A stretch of 64,000 nucleotides of DNA from Rhizoclosmatium globosum (Eukaryota > Chytridiomycota > Chytridiomycetes > Chytridiales > Chytriomycetaceae): positions 1 through 64,000 of the forward strand of contig MCGO01000162.1 in NCBI GenBank assembly GCA_002104985.1, written 5' to 3'. This document shows, one piece after another, positions 23,124-33,971 of the stretch. Within the stretch, counting starts at the first letter, position 1. The number at the start of each line of letters is the position of its first letter. Under the pieces are notes generated by a model. It did no database searches. It had not been told where the DNA came from and saw nothing but the letters and a program-made list of their open reading frames with translations. Made by a program: the position numbers and the translations under genes.

Positions 23124-24446
23124 ATGACCTCGAAAAAGGCAGCGCTTAATTCAGTGATTAACCTGTTTCCACGCGTGATTCTGGTCTTTGTTTCGTGCCT
23201 GCTCTACCGGATTAATGTCAGGCTCGAGGGGCTTTCTTCTACTTCAATAGAGGAATTGGATCATACACCTGTCAAACAAACTACACGAAATCATCAACCT
23301 CTCATAAGCATTCCGACCGACCTAAACAATCCATTCACTGCTTTATTTCATCATCCATATGCTTTACTTCTTGCGACGCGTAAATGCTCATGGCCGTGTT
23401 CTTTCATTTCAAATGACTTTCGACGGAATATGACCTTTACACAAGAAGGATTCAATCATATATGGATTGAAAATATTACCGAATCAGATCTTCTTCATTC
23501 TGCCGCTCCCCTCCTTCTCCTTCCTTCAAATGTTTTTCCGCCTACAACCAAACGCACTTTTGTGTACGCCTTCATTCCACCCACAATACAAGCAGCCCAC
23601 AAACATTCATCTAAAATTGACTTAAACCTTGCCTATAACTATGGCGTTGAAGACTCCAACACTCTTCCACATGAAATTGAGACAGTATTCTCAAAACCGT
23701 CATATCCAACGTCCATAATCCTTCCAACAACTCCCATTCAGCTCTCCATTCCAAAACAAATCAAAGTACGAATCCACCAATACTCTCGCATCCATAAAAT
23801 ATATCCTACTCCAAAAGACCTTCTCAAGACAATCCACAAACAAATTCCTCCACGTGCGTCAAGTTCATACTCAAAAAGGCGAAACACAGTCGCAATAATT
23901 GGAGTCCCTCAGTGCCAACACATCCATCCTGGAGCACTCGCGTACTTGAAAAACATACTAACATCTCCAACCATGGAACTACACGGCCCACATCCAGGAT
24001 CTTGTCTCTCCTCCGCAAAATCAACACCTATCCAAGGAAATCACTATCAACGGCTGGCTACTTCCGTCCGCTTTGTTGCACTATTCATCGACTTGTTGCA
24101 TGATTCCTGGGGTGGAGCTATTGTTCCTGATTTATTATACCATGCCTTGGCGTGGGACGTTAACGTGATGATTGTTTCGCGATACAACTACTCGCGGGTG
24201 GTACCTCCAAACTCACTCTCTTGGATCGATCCGACGCGTGTCGATGCACCAGGGTTTTTGCGTGAAGTAGAGACGCGAGATGCCAACTGGAAACGAGATG
24301 AGGAGTGGAGAAGTGGGATAAGCAGAACCATGGAGGCTGGTGGATCTGTAGATGTTGAGAATGTGTTGGGGAAAGATTTTTTGAAGCTTTGGTACACGAA
24401 TGTTGTTTGCGACCTTTGTGAAAGCGCTCGAAATATTGACAATTGA
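23124..24446 (+). CDS. Type II membrane glycosyltransferase-like protein (GT10-like)
   Basis: Single exon of 440 codons. A membrane anchor (VINLFPRVILVFVSCLLY, about residues 12-30) follows a short basic N-terminus, giving type II Golgi topology. A segment near residues 325-395 runs RFVALFIDLLHD, IVPDLLYHALAW, VMIVSRYNYSRVVPPNS and IDPTRVDAPGFL. This parallels the alpha-1,3-fucosyltransferase core, which has an FxLAFEN strand, TEKLYxALLAG, VPVVxGxxNY and PPxSFI. The conserved Glu-Asn and Thr-Glu-Lys of that core are not kept, so activity is doubtful or the family is a divergent sister. The middle is rich in Pro, Thr and Ser. Confidence 0.5.
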   Translation: MTSKKAALNSVINLFPRVILVFVSCLLYRINVRLEGLSSTSIEELDHTPVKQTTRNHQPLISIPTDLNNPFTALFHHPYALLLATRKCSWPCSFISNDFRRNMTFTQEGFNHIWIENITESDLLHSAAPLLLLPSNVFPPTTKRTFVYAFIPPTIQAAHKHSSKIDLNLAYNYGVEDSNTLPHEIETVFSKPSYPTSIILPTTPIQLSIPKQIKVRIHQYSRIHKIYPTPKDLLKTIHKQIPPRASSSYSKRRNTVAIIGVPQCQHIHPGALAYLKNILTSPTMELHGPHPGSCLSSAKSTPIQGNHYQRLATSVRFVALFIDLLHDSWGGAIVPDLLYHALAWDVNVMIVSRYNYSRVVPPNSLSWIDPTRVDAPGFLREVETRDANWKRDEEWRSGISRTMEAGGSVDVENVLGKDFLKLWYTNVVCDLCESARNIDN

Positions 24447-24679
24447 TATGACGATGATTTGCTACAATTTCTGTCGAGATTCTTCAAAAGCGAAGCGCGT
24501 CGGCCAACAGTAAAGATGTTATCAACAAATCCTGTTGGGCAAGTGAGCTTCCACGTCATGCGAAACCACTGCAACGAGTCCGCCTCTTCCTTTTTCCGTT
24601 CCAGCGTTGCTGTCAGCCATCGACTCCCTTCCTCTTCGTATTGCCTTGGACCAATATTCCCAAAAACGCTTCCTGCGCA

Positions 24680-24751
24680 TGCCCATTGGCGGGATTGATC
24701 CACCGACCTTTGCATTACAAGTGCAACGCTCTACCACTGAGCTAAACGGGC
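24680..24751 (-). tRNA. tRNA-Thr (UGU)
   Basis: The reverse complement begins GCCCGTTTAGCTCAGTGGT and folds into a full cloverleaf. The acceptor pairs GCCCGTT with AATGGGC (one G-U). The D stem is GCTC/GAGC. The anticodon stem TTGCA/TGCAA encloses loop CTTGTAA with anticodon TGT. The T stem is GGTGG/CCGCC with loop ATCAATC. There is no intron. An identical copy lies at 55093-55164. Confidence 0.95.
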
Positions 24752-24839
24752 TGGTTGACGATGGAGGAATACATTATTCTATTGACAACAATCTAGCACT
24801 TCATCTCCCTTCTTTCCATCCAGTAAATATATAACATTA

Positions 24840-25850
24840 GAGTAAAATATTTCACTCTAGAATTTATCGTCGTTCGCAATATTCGTATTGTAAACAAAAG
24901 CCTGTCAAAACAACAACTTATGTTCACCATCAAGCCTTCTCGCTGCCCGTCTCGTCTAAGCCTGCTTTCGTAAGATAAGTAATAAGTGAGCGATACTACG
25001 ATGAGTACTTGAGAAAGTGAGAGAAATATACTCGGAGAGCCTTAAAAATGCTGCTGGTTTCGCGGTACCTCTCTGGTGCTGGTCAATCAGTAGGCAAGTT
25101 GCTGTTTGTCTCAAGCAGTTCAACTGTCTGGCTTCGCGATCGTCCCAAGTAGGGAGATTAGCTTAGCTTCCTTGTATATTCAACGCCGTTCATACGTCGA
25201 GGTTTCATTGGGACCTATTAATTTCGCGGTGCTGTCGTGCTGATCTATTAGTAGGCTAGTTGCTGTTTGCCTCAAGCAGTTCAACTGGTCTGGCTGTGAG
25301 GTCTTTTGCCTCAAAGGACTGAATCAGTTGGCGTATGCTATCTCCACAATATCCTGCCCATTCCTCCTATTTCCTTCGAATTATGTCTCTTTCACTAATA
25401 CTACTTCACATTATATCGCTAGATCCATGCTACTGACGATGCCGCTAGGACGGACGCGTTTTGGTTTGTCGACAGTTAGACAGTTCTAAATATGTGCGGT
25501 TCTTATTTCTCAAACACTATACACTTCCGAATATTTACCATTCGCGTCAGATAAATGTGGTGCGCGATCATTCTTGGTTAGAGTCATCAGTCGCTTGTCG
25601 AGTCTGTGGGATTCATGTTATTTATAACTTCAATCTAATTTTCGTCAATAAATGCATACCGATTTTCTTAACGGGGCCCTTACCCGATTCCCTCGCTGTT
25701 TGTGAAACCCTTTTGAATCAGGAGACCATCCTTTGCATCTCATTCATACAACTACAGCCCCTCTTTTGCAGATCGCGGACGCGTTGTAATCAGATAATTT
25801 TCATCCAAACATCATTAAATTTTATCTAATATAACTCTGACATAACTCGT
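24840..25850. other. Gene-free interval with a diverged direct repeat
   Basis: No convincing ORF. It holds a direct repeat of about 75 bp: 25058-25133 and 25222-25295 share TTTCGCGGT, then CAGTAGGC or TTAGTAGGC, then AGTTGCTGTTTG and CTCAAGCAGTTCAACT. The pairing suggests a structured or duplicated non-coding element, but no known RNA family was recognised. Confidence 0.4.
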
Positions 25851-25853
25851 TTA

Positions 25854-28484
25854 TTAGAATCCCTTCATCTCTTTCACAACAGCTTCCTCTCTGTCAGCAG
25901 ACATCCGACCATACCCCAACAGCTTCATCGAGAACAATCCCGTTCCAGCCGTCATTCCGCGCAACGTTGTCGAGTATCCAAGCATAGATCCCAACGGCAC
26001 CGTAGCAGAAATCAAATGACTTTCGTAAGACCCACCAGCTGATGAATCCCCATTTTCCGTTCCAAGGGAAACGACGTTTCCTCGCCTTGTTCCAGTCAAA
26101 TCTTTCGTGACGTTTCCCACATACTTTTCCGGCACCGTCACAGATAAATCCATAATCGGCTCCAACAAACGGCTTGGCGCGTTTTTGATGGATCCACCAC
26201 CAATGGGGACACCTCGCATCAGGTCCCTCATACATCGACCCGTTGCAGCTCGAACAGCAGCTAACGACGTCAACTCTGGCTTGAACAGTTTCACTTCCAA
26301 CACAGTAACCTTCACATTCACAACAGGGAACCCTAAAATTGGACCACGCGCGAGAGCACCGTTGATTCCATCCTTCACAGCATCCTTAATCTCTTTGATA
26401 GAAGGATAACCAGACGGTGCAGTTGGAATCAACTTTCCGTTCTTGGCAGGTACCATCAACAATGGAACTGGGAAAATGTCCTTGACTTCCAGCTGTGATT
26501 CCAAATCAACAACATTAACAGGCCCCTCCGTAACATCAATCCAATCCTCATTGATTTCCATCCCTTCCACAAGAACCCGCACACTCACTTTACTATGCTT
26601 CCCAAAAATCTCCTTATCGTAATCAAACACGTATTCCGAAGGCCCAACGTCGGCTGGGACAGTTTCTCTATAACTAATACTGACTTTTCCCATTTGCGCA
26701 GCGCACTTGTGCGTGTCCAGGAGCCTTTCAGATGCAATTTCTAGGTGCAGTTCTCCCATTCCTCCAAGTAGAGTTTGTCCACTGTCTGGATCTGTTGTTA
26801 CGACGAGGGATGGGTCTTCTCGGACCAAAGCCGTTAAAGCCGATTCAAGCTTTCGGCTGTCTGCTGATGACACTGGCTCAACGCTTCGCACAAATACTGG
26901 TGGAGGTAGATGGATTGTTTCTAATGTGAGTGCAGTTGGTGGAGGCTTGATGAGAGCCGGTGAAGCATTTGCAGCGACTTTTTTGGGTGCTGATGTGAGA
27001 CCATGTTGTGATGCAATCAGAAGCGTATCGCCAGTTTTGGTTTCTGTGAGACCAACAAGACAGGCAATATTTCCAGAGGTCACACGAGGAATTTCTTCAT
27101 AGTCGTCAGCATACATTTGGAGAATTTTAGTCGCTCGTTCGGAAATGTGTTGGGTTGAGTTGAAAAGGACTGTGCGTGGCTCAAGAGATCCAGAATAGAC
27201 TCGAACAAAGACCATGGCACCGCGCTTTTCGTCGTGGATGATTTTGAAGGCGAGACCGCAAAAGTTTTTGTCTGTAGAGTTTACGGACGTTGTTTCTCCA
27301 TTTGGTAGAGTTGCGACGGGTGCAGGGCGTTCAGCAGGACTTGGCAGGTATTGTACCACCGCGTCAAGTACAGGCTGAACTCCTGTATTCTTGAAAGCAG
27401 ACCCACACAAGACTGGAACAATCTTTCCATCTCCAGTCAATCGGCGCAAGGCAGGTTTCAGTACTTCAGGCTTAACGGCCAAATGCGATCCATCCGCTTC
27501 CTCCAAGAATGCCTCCACAACTTGATCATCCAAAGCCGCAAGTTTCTCAACCATACCAACACGCGCTTCTTCAATCTTTGTCCACAGCGAAACAACGCGT
27601 TCCTCCTCGATTCCTTCCAAAAGTCCACCACTCCCACCACACACTTGCCTAAACTGATCCAACGAATGAACCTTCAACCTCTTGACCACACTCCCAGTTT
27701 CATTCGCCGTAAAATCAAGCACTTCCATATCCACCAAATCCATGACCCCTCGAAACTTGATTCCAGTAGCAGTTTCCGCAAATACAGGCCACTGGATGAC
27801 AACAGGAGTTCCCCACCCTTTCAACCGGTTCTCCACAGCCGCAAGAGCTCTCGGGAAACTCGCACCTTCACGGTCCATCTTGTTCACCATAATCAGCCGA
27901 GGTATCTTTTGCCGATTCGCCTGTCGCCAAACTGTCTCTGTTTGAGCTTCCACACCGGCAACTCCATCGAGAAGAACGACAGCGCTGTCGAGGATACGAA
28001 CAGATCGTTCCACTACAAGTTGTCATGAGTCAAACTTAACAAAAGGGTAAAAGAGCAAACGAAGTAGGTACCTTCCATAGTGAAATCGACGTGGCCAGGA
28101 GTATCAATAAGGTTGATTCTGTGGTTCTTCCAGAAGAGAGGGATGCAGGCAGAGGTGATTGTGATGCCTCGTGAACGTTCTGCTGGAAGGTAATCTGTAA
28201 CTGTTGAGCCTTCGTCGACGTTTCCGATTCGCTGAGTGTATCCAGCATAGTACAGCATTCGTTCAGTGATTGTTGTCTTTCCTGGGTTTGGGTTAGGATA
28301 CTTGGTTTACTTGATAGGACAGAGTTGACAGACCTGCATCGATGTGGGCAATGATTCCAATGTTTCTGATTCGATCTGTTGGAATTTCGGCGCTTTGCCT
28401 CGTTCTTAATGTAGAGGAGAACCATCGGATCTGGATAATAGATCGGATTGGTTTCACCCAAACCATCTTGACACTTTGAGACAA
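25854..28484 (-). CDS. MEF2: Mitochondrial elongation factor G2 / ribosome-releasing factor 2
   Basis: Exons 28484-28334, 28281-28072 and 28012-25854 join to 839 codons. A basic, Arg-rich N-terminus ([18 protein letters not shown]) is a plausible mitochondrial presequence. G-motifs are intact: G1 [15 protein letters not shown]2/switch [13 protein letters not shown]3 [11 protein letters not shown] and G4 [13 protein letters not shown] domains II-V follow, ending in [19 protein letters not shown]. Family features fit the EF-G2/MEF2 branch, which acts with RRF in splitting mitochondrial ribosomes after termination rather than in elongation; MEF1 is the alternative. A second ATG at 28466 may be the true start. 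Confidence 0.85.
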
Positions 28485-28608
28485 AACAAAAACAAATAAT
28501 ACAAGAGACTTCTATGCCCTTCTCTTTCTCTTTCTTTCTCACTCAAATAAAGTAATTAGTAACTCGTTGTTTTTGATTTCAAATTCGCGATTAAATCTGT
28601 GAGAAAAG

Positions 28609-29871
28609 ATGCTCTCAGCAGCCACAAGAAGTATTCGAAAAATGGCAACTACAACCGCAATCCCTGAGTGAGTTCCCTTTGATCGCTGTGTCCAAGCTAA
28701 CCCCAACCCTTTCCCCAGCGCAAAGCTCTACAAATGGGCATCACCAGATGGCGAGTTCAGAAGACAAGTCTCGTCCTTCCGCGACACAGTTTCAAAGACG
28801 GGCCGCTTCCAGCCAGAAGCAGGACGTTACCACTTGTACATTTCACATGCTTGGTTCGTTGCTGATTAGTATTGCGATATATCAAATCGGCTTATTGGGA
28901 GTTTATACCTTCAGTCCTTGGGCCCACAGAACACACCTCGTTCGCAACTTGAAGGGTCTTGAGCATGTTATTGGTCTCTCCGTTGTCGATTACTTGATGA
29001 CCCCTGAGGGATGGCACTTTTCAACTCCCGAAGAAACTCCAGGTTGTATCCCAGACGATGTAAAGTGAGTTCGATGAGTTATTTACGTAAGCGAAGCTGA
29101 CAAACAACAAATTTGAAAAGCAATGCCAAGTACATCAAGGAAATCTACTTCAAGGCGAATGCAGAATACTCAGGCCGCTTCACTGTCCCAGTTTTGTGGG
29201 ACAAGAAGGAACAAACGATCGTTAACAACGAAAGCTCTGAGATTATTCGTATGCTCAACTTCGAGTTTAACGACTTGTAAGTACTATTTCTTTGAATTGA
29301 GAACGACAAACTAATTTTCGCGATAATTACAGCGCTACAAACCCATCCCTCGACCTGTACCCAACGCTCACGCCGCTGAAATCGACTCCATCAACAGTTG
29401 GATCTACGACCAAATCAACAACGGTGTATACAAGTCCGGCTTCGCAACAACCCAAGAAGCCTACGAAAAGAACGTTGAAATTCTGTTTGAAGGTCTTGAC
29501 CGCGTGGAATTGAGACTCAAGGAGTCTGATCCAAGTGGCTTGTTGGAGAACAGTTGACTGAAGCCGATATCCGTTTGTTACCACGATTGTGCGATTTGAC
29601 CCAGTGTACCATGGTCACTTTAAGTGTAACAAGAAGACAATTTCTCATGATTATCCTTACTTGCTCAAGTGGTTGAGACGTGTTTCCCAGATTTCCAAGG
29701 TTTGTGCTTTAATGTTTACTACTGTGTTTACTGACCAATGGCTGTAGGTGAAGGAGACCATCAACTTGGAGCACATCAAGAAGCACTATTAATGTCGCAC
29801 ATTCAAATCAATCCACCAAGGTTGTCCCAGTTTGGAACGGACCAGTCTTGGATTCACCCATCATCGAGTGA
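28609..29871 (+). CDS. Ecm4/Gto-type glutathione S-transferase, several frameshifts
   Basis: Exons 28609-28667, 28719-28853, 28915-29064 and 29121-29276 join cleanly, followed by coding sequence from 29333 and a last exon from about 29748. The catalytic motif [17 protein letters not shown] is intact; its Cys codon is split by intron 2. [31 protein letters not shown] and [12 protein letters not shown] identify the xi-class (glutathionyl-hydroquinone reductase) family. After 29333 the conserved protein continues ([58 protein letters not shown]) but needs a missing base at about 29370, 29533, 29577, 29792 and 29820. With protein sequence otherwise kept, assembly errors are likelier than decay. 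The next gene, ETHE1, also uses glutathione adducts. Confidence 0.75.
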
Positions 29872-30006
29872 TCCCTTTTTGCATCCTTTTTGACACAAAA
29901 GATGATGAATAAACCCCTGATGAATAAACATCAACTGAATGAATAAGCTTTCAAGTGGAACGTGTGGCTGAATAAGCTTCCAAGAAATCTTAAAAAGACT
30001 GAAACA

Positions 30007-30831
30007 ATGCTTTCTCAAGCATCATTGTTTCTTCGCCGCATATCCCGAATGACCTTTCCCACGCCGTCATCGCTCGTCTTTCGCCAACTTTTCGAGAGCG
30101 AATCGTCCACGTTCACGTATTTGATTGCGGATCGCACGCACCCAAACGAGGCAGTCTTGATCGATCCAGTTGACTCGACCGTCGAACGAGATGCGAAACT
30201 GATTAAAGAACTTGGCCTTGGCCTCAAGTTTGGATTGAATACGCACTGTCACGCGGGTGGGATCACCTCTCTACTGAATCCTTAACACCCTAATAACCTT
30301 GTTACCTTGTTTAGATCACATCACAGGAACAAACCTCCTCCGCGCAAAGTTCCCTTCAATGAAATCAGCAATCTCAGAAAACGCAGGAAGCAAAGCCGAT
30401 GTCCTCCTGAAAGACAACCAGACAATCGAAGTTGGGCAGTTCGTTCTTGAATGCAGAGCAACGCCGGGCCACACGGATGGATGCATGTCGTTCCTGCTCA
30501 AGGACCAGCAACAGAATCCACTGGCTGTGTTCACGGGGGACACGCTGCTGATCAGAGGGTGTGGGCGAACGGACTTTCAGCAAGGATCTGCTGCCTCGTT
30601 GTACAATTCTGTTCACACGCGTCTGTTTAGTCTTCCTGATAATGTGACAGTGTATCCTGCCCATGATTACCGTGGGTTCACGTCTCTACTATTGGAGAGG
30701 AAAAGGTTCACAACCCACGCCTCTCAAAGAGTGCTGAAGAATTCAAGACAATCATGGATAACTTGAATCTCCCAAAACCAAAGCTGATTGATGTTGCTGT
30801 GCCCGCGAATATCAACTGTGGCGTTCATTGA
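30007..30831 (+). CDS. ETHE1: Persulfide dioxygenase (ETHE1), one frameshift
   Basis: Exons 30007-30256 and 30315-30831. An Arg- and Ser-rich start ([15 protein letters not shown]) suggests mitochondrial import. The metallo-beta-lactamase motif THCHADHITG is formed across the intron. Further metal ligands lie in TPGHTDGC and [19 protein letters not shown], and [10 protein letters not shown] is typical of ETHE1. The end [13 protein letters not shown] also matches. A base is missing near 30683 (ACGTCTCTACT), after which the conserved tail [19 protein letters not shown] resumes in another frame. The enzyme oxidises glutathione persulfide to sulfite in mitochondrial sulfide detoxification. Confidence 0.85.
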
Positions 30832-30931
30832 AGACCTCCTCTTGATACTTCCTAAGTTCCTATCACAATAAACACATATTGCCGATTTATCATCGCATTT
30901 ATTCCATATCTCTTCCTGGAAATCAACCAGC

Positions 30932-33202
30932 CTAATCATCATCAGAAGCATCCCCAATAATCTCCTCAGTCTCCTCAATAACCTCATCAACATACTCCAC
31001 AATCTCCTGCACACCCTCAGAATCCTTCACAGTCGAAACAATCTCGTTACGAAGCTCCTCCTCCGCAGACCAGTCCTCAAAGCACCGCTTTCTGTAGTTG
31101 ACCCAGTCAGCCCACAAGCTGCGTCTCTTCTCAACAACAGCGCGATCCATTTTACTAGTCTCCTTCGCGTCAACTTCATCAAACTCTTTACTGTACTCCT
31201 TGAAGTTCTTTTTGATCGTCTTCTGCTCTTCAGCAGTGAGTGGAGTGACAGGACGTGGACGCCACAAAATCTGCTTGAATTGTGGGAAGGTTTGTTTCGC
31301 GAGTTCTTGTCCAACGCATGACCAGAGCATGTATCCAGGGTCTTGTTGGATTCGCCACCAGGAGACGGAGGAGAGGAGGTAACGTCCTGTTGGGTCCCAC
31401 TCGATATCCGTGACTTGGAAGTGCTCACCAGCACTGAGGAGGGTCATGTCGTCCGTGTCCCAGAACTCAATGTCTCCGTTGAAAGCGCGGACTCCGGCGA
31501 GAACGGCGATACGGCCCTTTGGAGACCACGCGACTTGGTTGATTCCCTTCTTTTCGAGGGTCTTGAGGAGCTTGGCACCGCCAACGAGGGCGCTGACGGA
31601 TGGTTCACCCTTCTTCTTGGAGGCGGCGGAAGCAGGTGGAGCATTCGCGGCGTTCATTTCGTAGAAGTGAACGTTGATCTTGGCGGTTCCTTCAACACCA
31701 ATCAAGGCGAAACGTTCACCGTTTGGTTCCCAGTAAGCGTTTTGAAGGGTTTCAGTTGGCTTGAGCTCAACAACGTCAACAGGGACATCCTTTTCCTTGA
31801 GTCTGAAGACTTCCAAGTTGTGGGTACGGGTGATCTTGGTGGCAGCACGCTCGACACGGACGAGGAGGTACTTTCCGGCAGATTGCCAGTGGAACTGACA
31901 GTTGACTACATTGAAAAGATTCTTTGTACGAACAATCTCACGAGTTGGGAGCTTAAGGAGAGTGACTCTTGCCGGAATGTTTCCAACTTCTGGCTCAGGA
32001 GTCCAGTAGCAGATAACATTCTCTGTAGGAGACCATTCAAAGGCACGGACATTTTCGATCTATGCAATTATATGATATTAGTCAATTTGTAGAATAAGTT
32101 GCCGAGTATTTCAATTACCTTGATGGACTTCTTGTCAAGCAAACCCATTCCCGGAGTTTCATAGACAGAAATAGCACCTTCAGCACCAGGAGTCATACGA
32201 GCAATGTACTTGGAGTCGTGAGACCACTTGAAGAATGGCCACTCAATCTTGACCGACGAACCAGGACCCTGAGCAGAAGCCTTCACATCCTGCTTCTCCA
32301 TAGCATTCGCAGAAACAGGGAACGAACGAAGTTGACGACCCGAAAGAATATCCCACACAATAATATGGTGGTGTTCTCCATTAGGCATCAAAACTGGCTC
32401 ATGCGACCATGTCACCAAGTACTTCTCATCCGGTGAAAAGTCAATCAACTTGACATTAGGGTGTGCGAAACGGACAATCTTTTCGAATTCTGGACCACCC
32501 CACAAAGCGATACCTTGCTTGTGGAATGTGGCGAGGTAGGAACCTTTAGGGGACCAGGCAGTGTACATGTCAGACCAGTTTTTGCGAGAGTGAACGAGAT
32601 CTGGTTCCTCGGCCTTGTTGTTCCAGAAGATGGAGGTGTCGTCGCCCTTCATAGTGATCCATTGGTCGCGGGCGTAAGTGTCCTTGAGCCAGGATCGGAG
32701 GTGTGGCTTCTCGACGAATGGCTCGATAACTGGTGGTTCGTATACTTCCGGCACAGTTGCGAAGGATTCAATGTCGTCGAATGCGTTGACTTGGAGCGTG
32801 TGGGACTTGTCAAACTTGAAGTTGTCGACGGCAGCAATTGCGGCCTTCGCCTGGGCCGGAGTTTCAAATTCGAGGAAGAGGTATCTAGTCAAGTTGTTAG
32901 AACAAAGATACAAAGAGAGGAAGGGTCCCAAAGCAAGTTTAAACAACGCCAACGCACCCTTTCGACTTGCCCGAGCCTGAATCCATTGGCATCGAACACT
33001 CGACAATTCCACCAACATTCTTGAAAAGCGACTTGATCTTTGCAATCAGCTTTTCTTCCTTGTCCGCCCCAACGACCGGTGCTCCGTCAACAACAATCAC
33101 ATTCTCGAATCCCTGCGGCTCGGGCATTGGAAAGCGCGAGTAAATGTCCGAAAAGTCAATCGACCCTTCGTCAATCTCAACATCAACTTTGGCGGGCGAC
33201 AT
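30932..33202 (-). CDS. PRT1: eIF3 subunit b (PRT1)
   Basis: Exons 33202-32958, 32884-32119 and 32059-30932 join to 712 codons, the usual length for fungal eIF3b. An N-terminal RRM (VIVVDGAPVV and YLFLEFETPAQAKAAI) precedes a WD40-type propeller with WSPKGSYLATFHKQGIALWGG, FSPDEKYLVTWS, WSPTENVICYW and WDPTGRYLLSSVSWW. The C-terminal helix region (QILWRPRPVTPLTAEEQ) that contacts eIF3i/g is present, with an acidic tail. It is the scaffold of the eIF3 complex in 40S scanning. The frame is intact throughout, in contrast to the two preceding genes. Confidence 0.95.
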
Positions 33203-33516
33203 TGATTGGTAAAGTGTGTGAGGTGGTTTTATGGAAAAAAGAAGAAAAGAAAGTGCATCACCTCAACACATCAACAAAATTAAGGAATATGTAGAACTTC
33301 CTTTATTATGCCATAGGATAATAATCTAAAGCTCGCATGAACGTGGAAGACGATTAGGGTGATCTGATTTATGACACTTGCTTGCCACCCCCCTGTCTGC
33401 TCCTCAATATCATCAATCACTGATTATGATCTTAAGGTACACTTAATTTACGAAAACACAACCTAAATCACGCGCGCCTCCACTGTGAGCCATGCCCAAA
33501 ATAGAATCAAAAAACA

Positions 33517-33873
33517 ATGTCCAAAAAGGGATCCGCTATTACTCTCACCGAACACTCGTTCCAGATGTATTCTGAAAAGGGAAAGTCTCAGCAATCGCTT
33601 GCTGGCAAAAAGAATGGAAGCACGTCATCTTCCGTAAGCCTCGGAATCGCTTTCAAAAAACCAACCAACTAAAACAATGCATACTATTAGAAAGGAAGTG
33701 TATTTGACAGGCTAACTGATACAAAAGGATATACTGGGGCTCACAAGGAGCGGTTTAATGCCGACGGTACTGGACGCGGTCTGGCTGGCCGAGATGCACC
33801 TTCCCTTGGAGGAGGCGTTCCAACATACCGCGGAGGAGATGTGAAGGATCTTTCACAAATCTTGAGACGTTGA
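33517..33873 (+). CDS. Short p25-alpha/TPPP-like protein
   Basis: Two exons (33517-33633, 33691-33873) give 99 residues starting MSKKGSAITLTEHSFQ. The second exon encodes SVFDRLTDTKGYTGAHKERF followed by NADGTGRGLAGRD. This is the conserved C-terminal part of the p25-alpha (tubulin polymerisation-promoting protein) domain, whose signature is RLTDxxxYTGxHKxRFD...GKGxxGR. The N-terminal EF-hand-like half is absent, so this is a short-type TPPP-like protein. In apicortins the same partial domain is fused to a doublecortin domain, which is missing here. Such proteins associate with microtubules and occur in ciliated organisms, which agrees with the calaxin gene nearby. Confidence 0.75.
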
Positions 33874-33971
33874 TACATTTATATTTGGTTTTGAAGTAAA
33901 TATGAAGTAAAGTGTATTCATGCTATCTGTTCACAACAACAAGAAAATTCACAAGTAAGATTTCATCAATT

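Noticed and set aside
24188..24715. Long minus-strand ORF
   Set aside because: Antisense to the GT10-like coding sequence and running into tRNA-Thr; no motif.
27351..28028. 225-codon plus ORF
   Set aside because: Antisense shadow of the EF-G2 G-domain exon.
31343..33024. Two plus ORFs of 249 and 187 codons
   Set aside because: Antisense to eIF3b; their open state comes from its codon bias.
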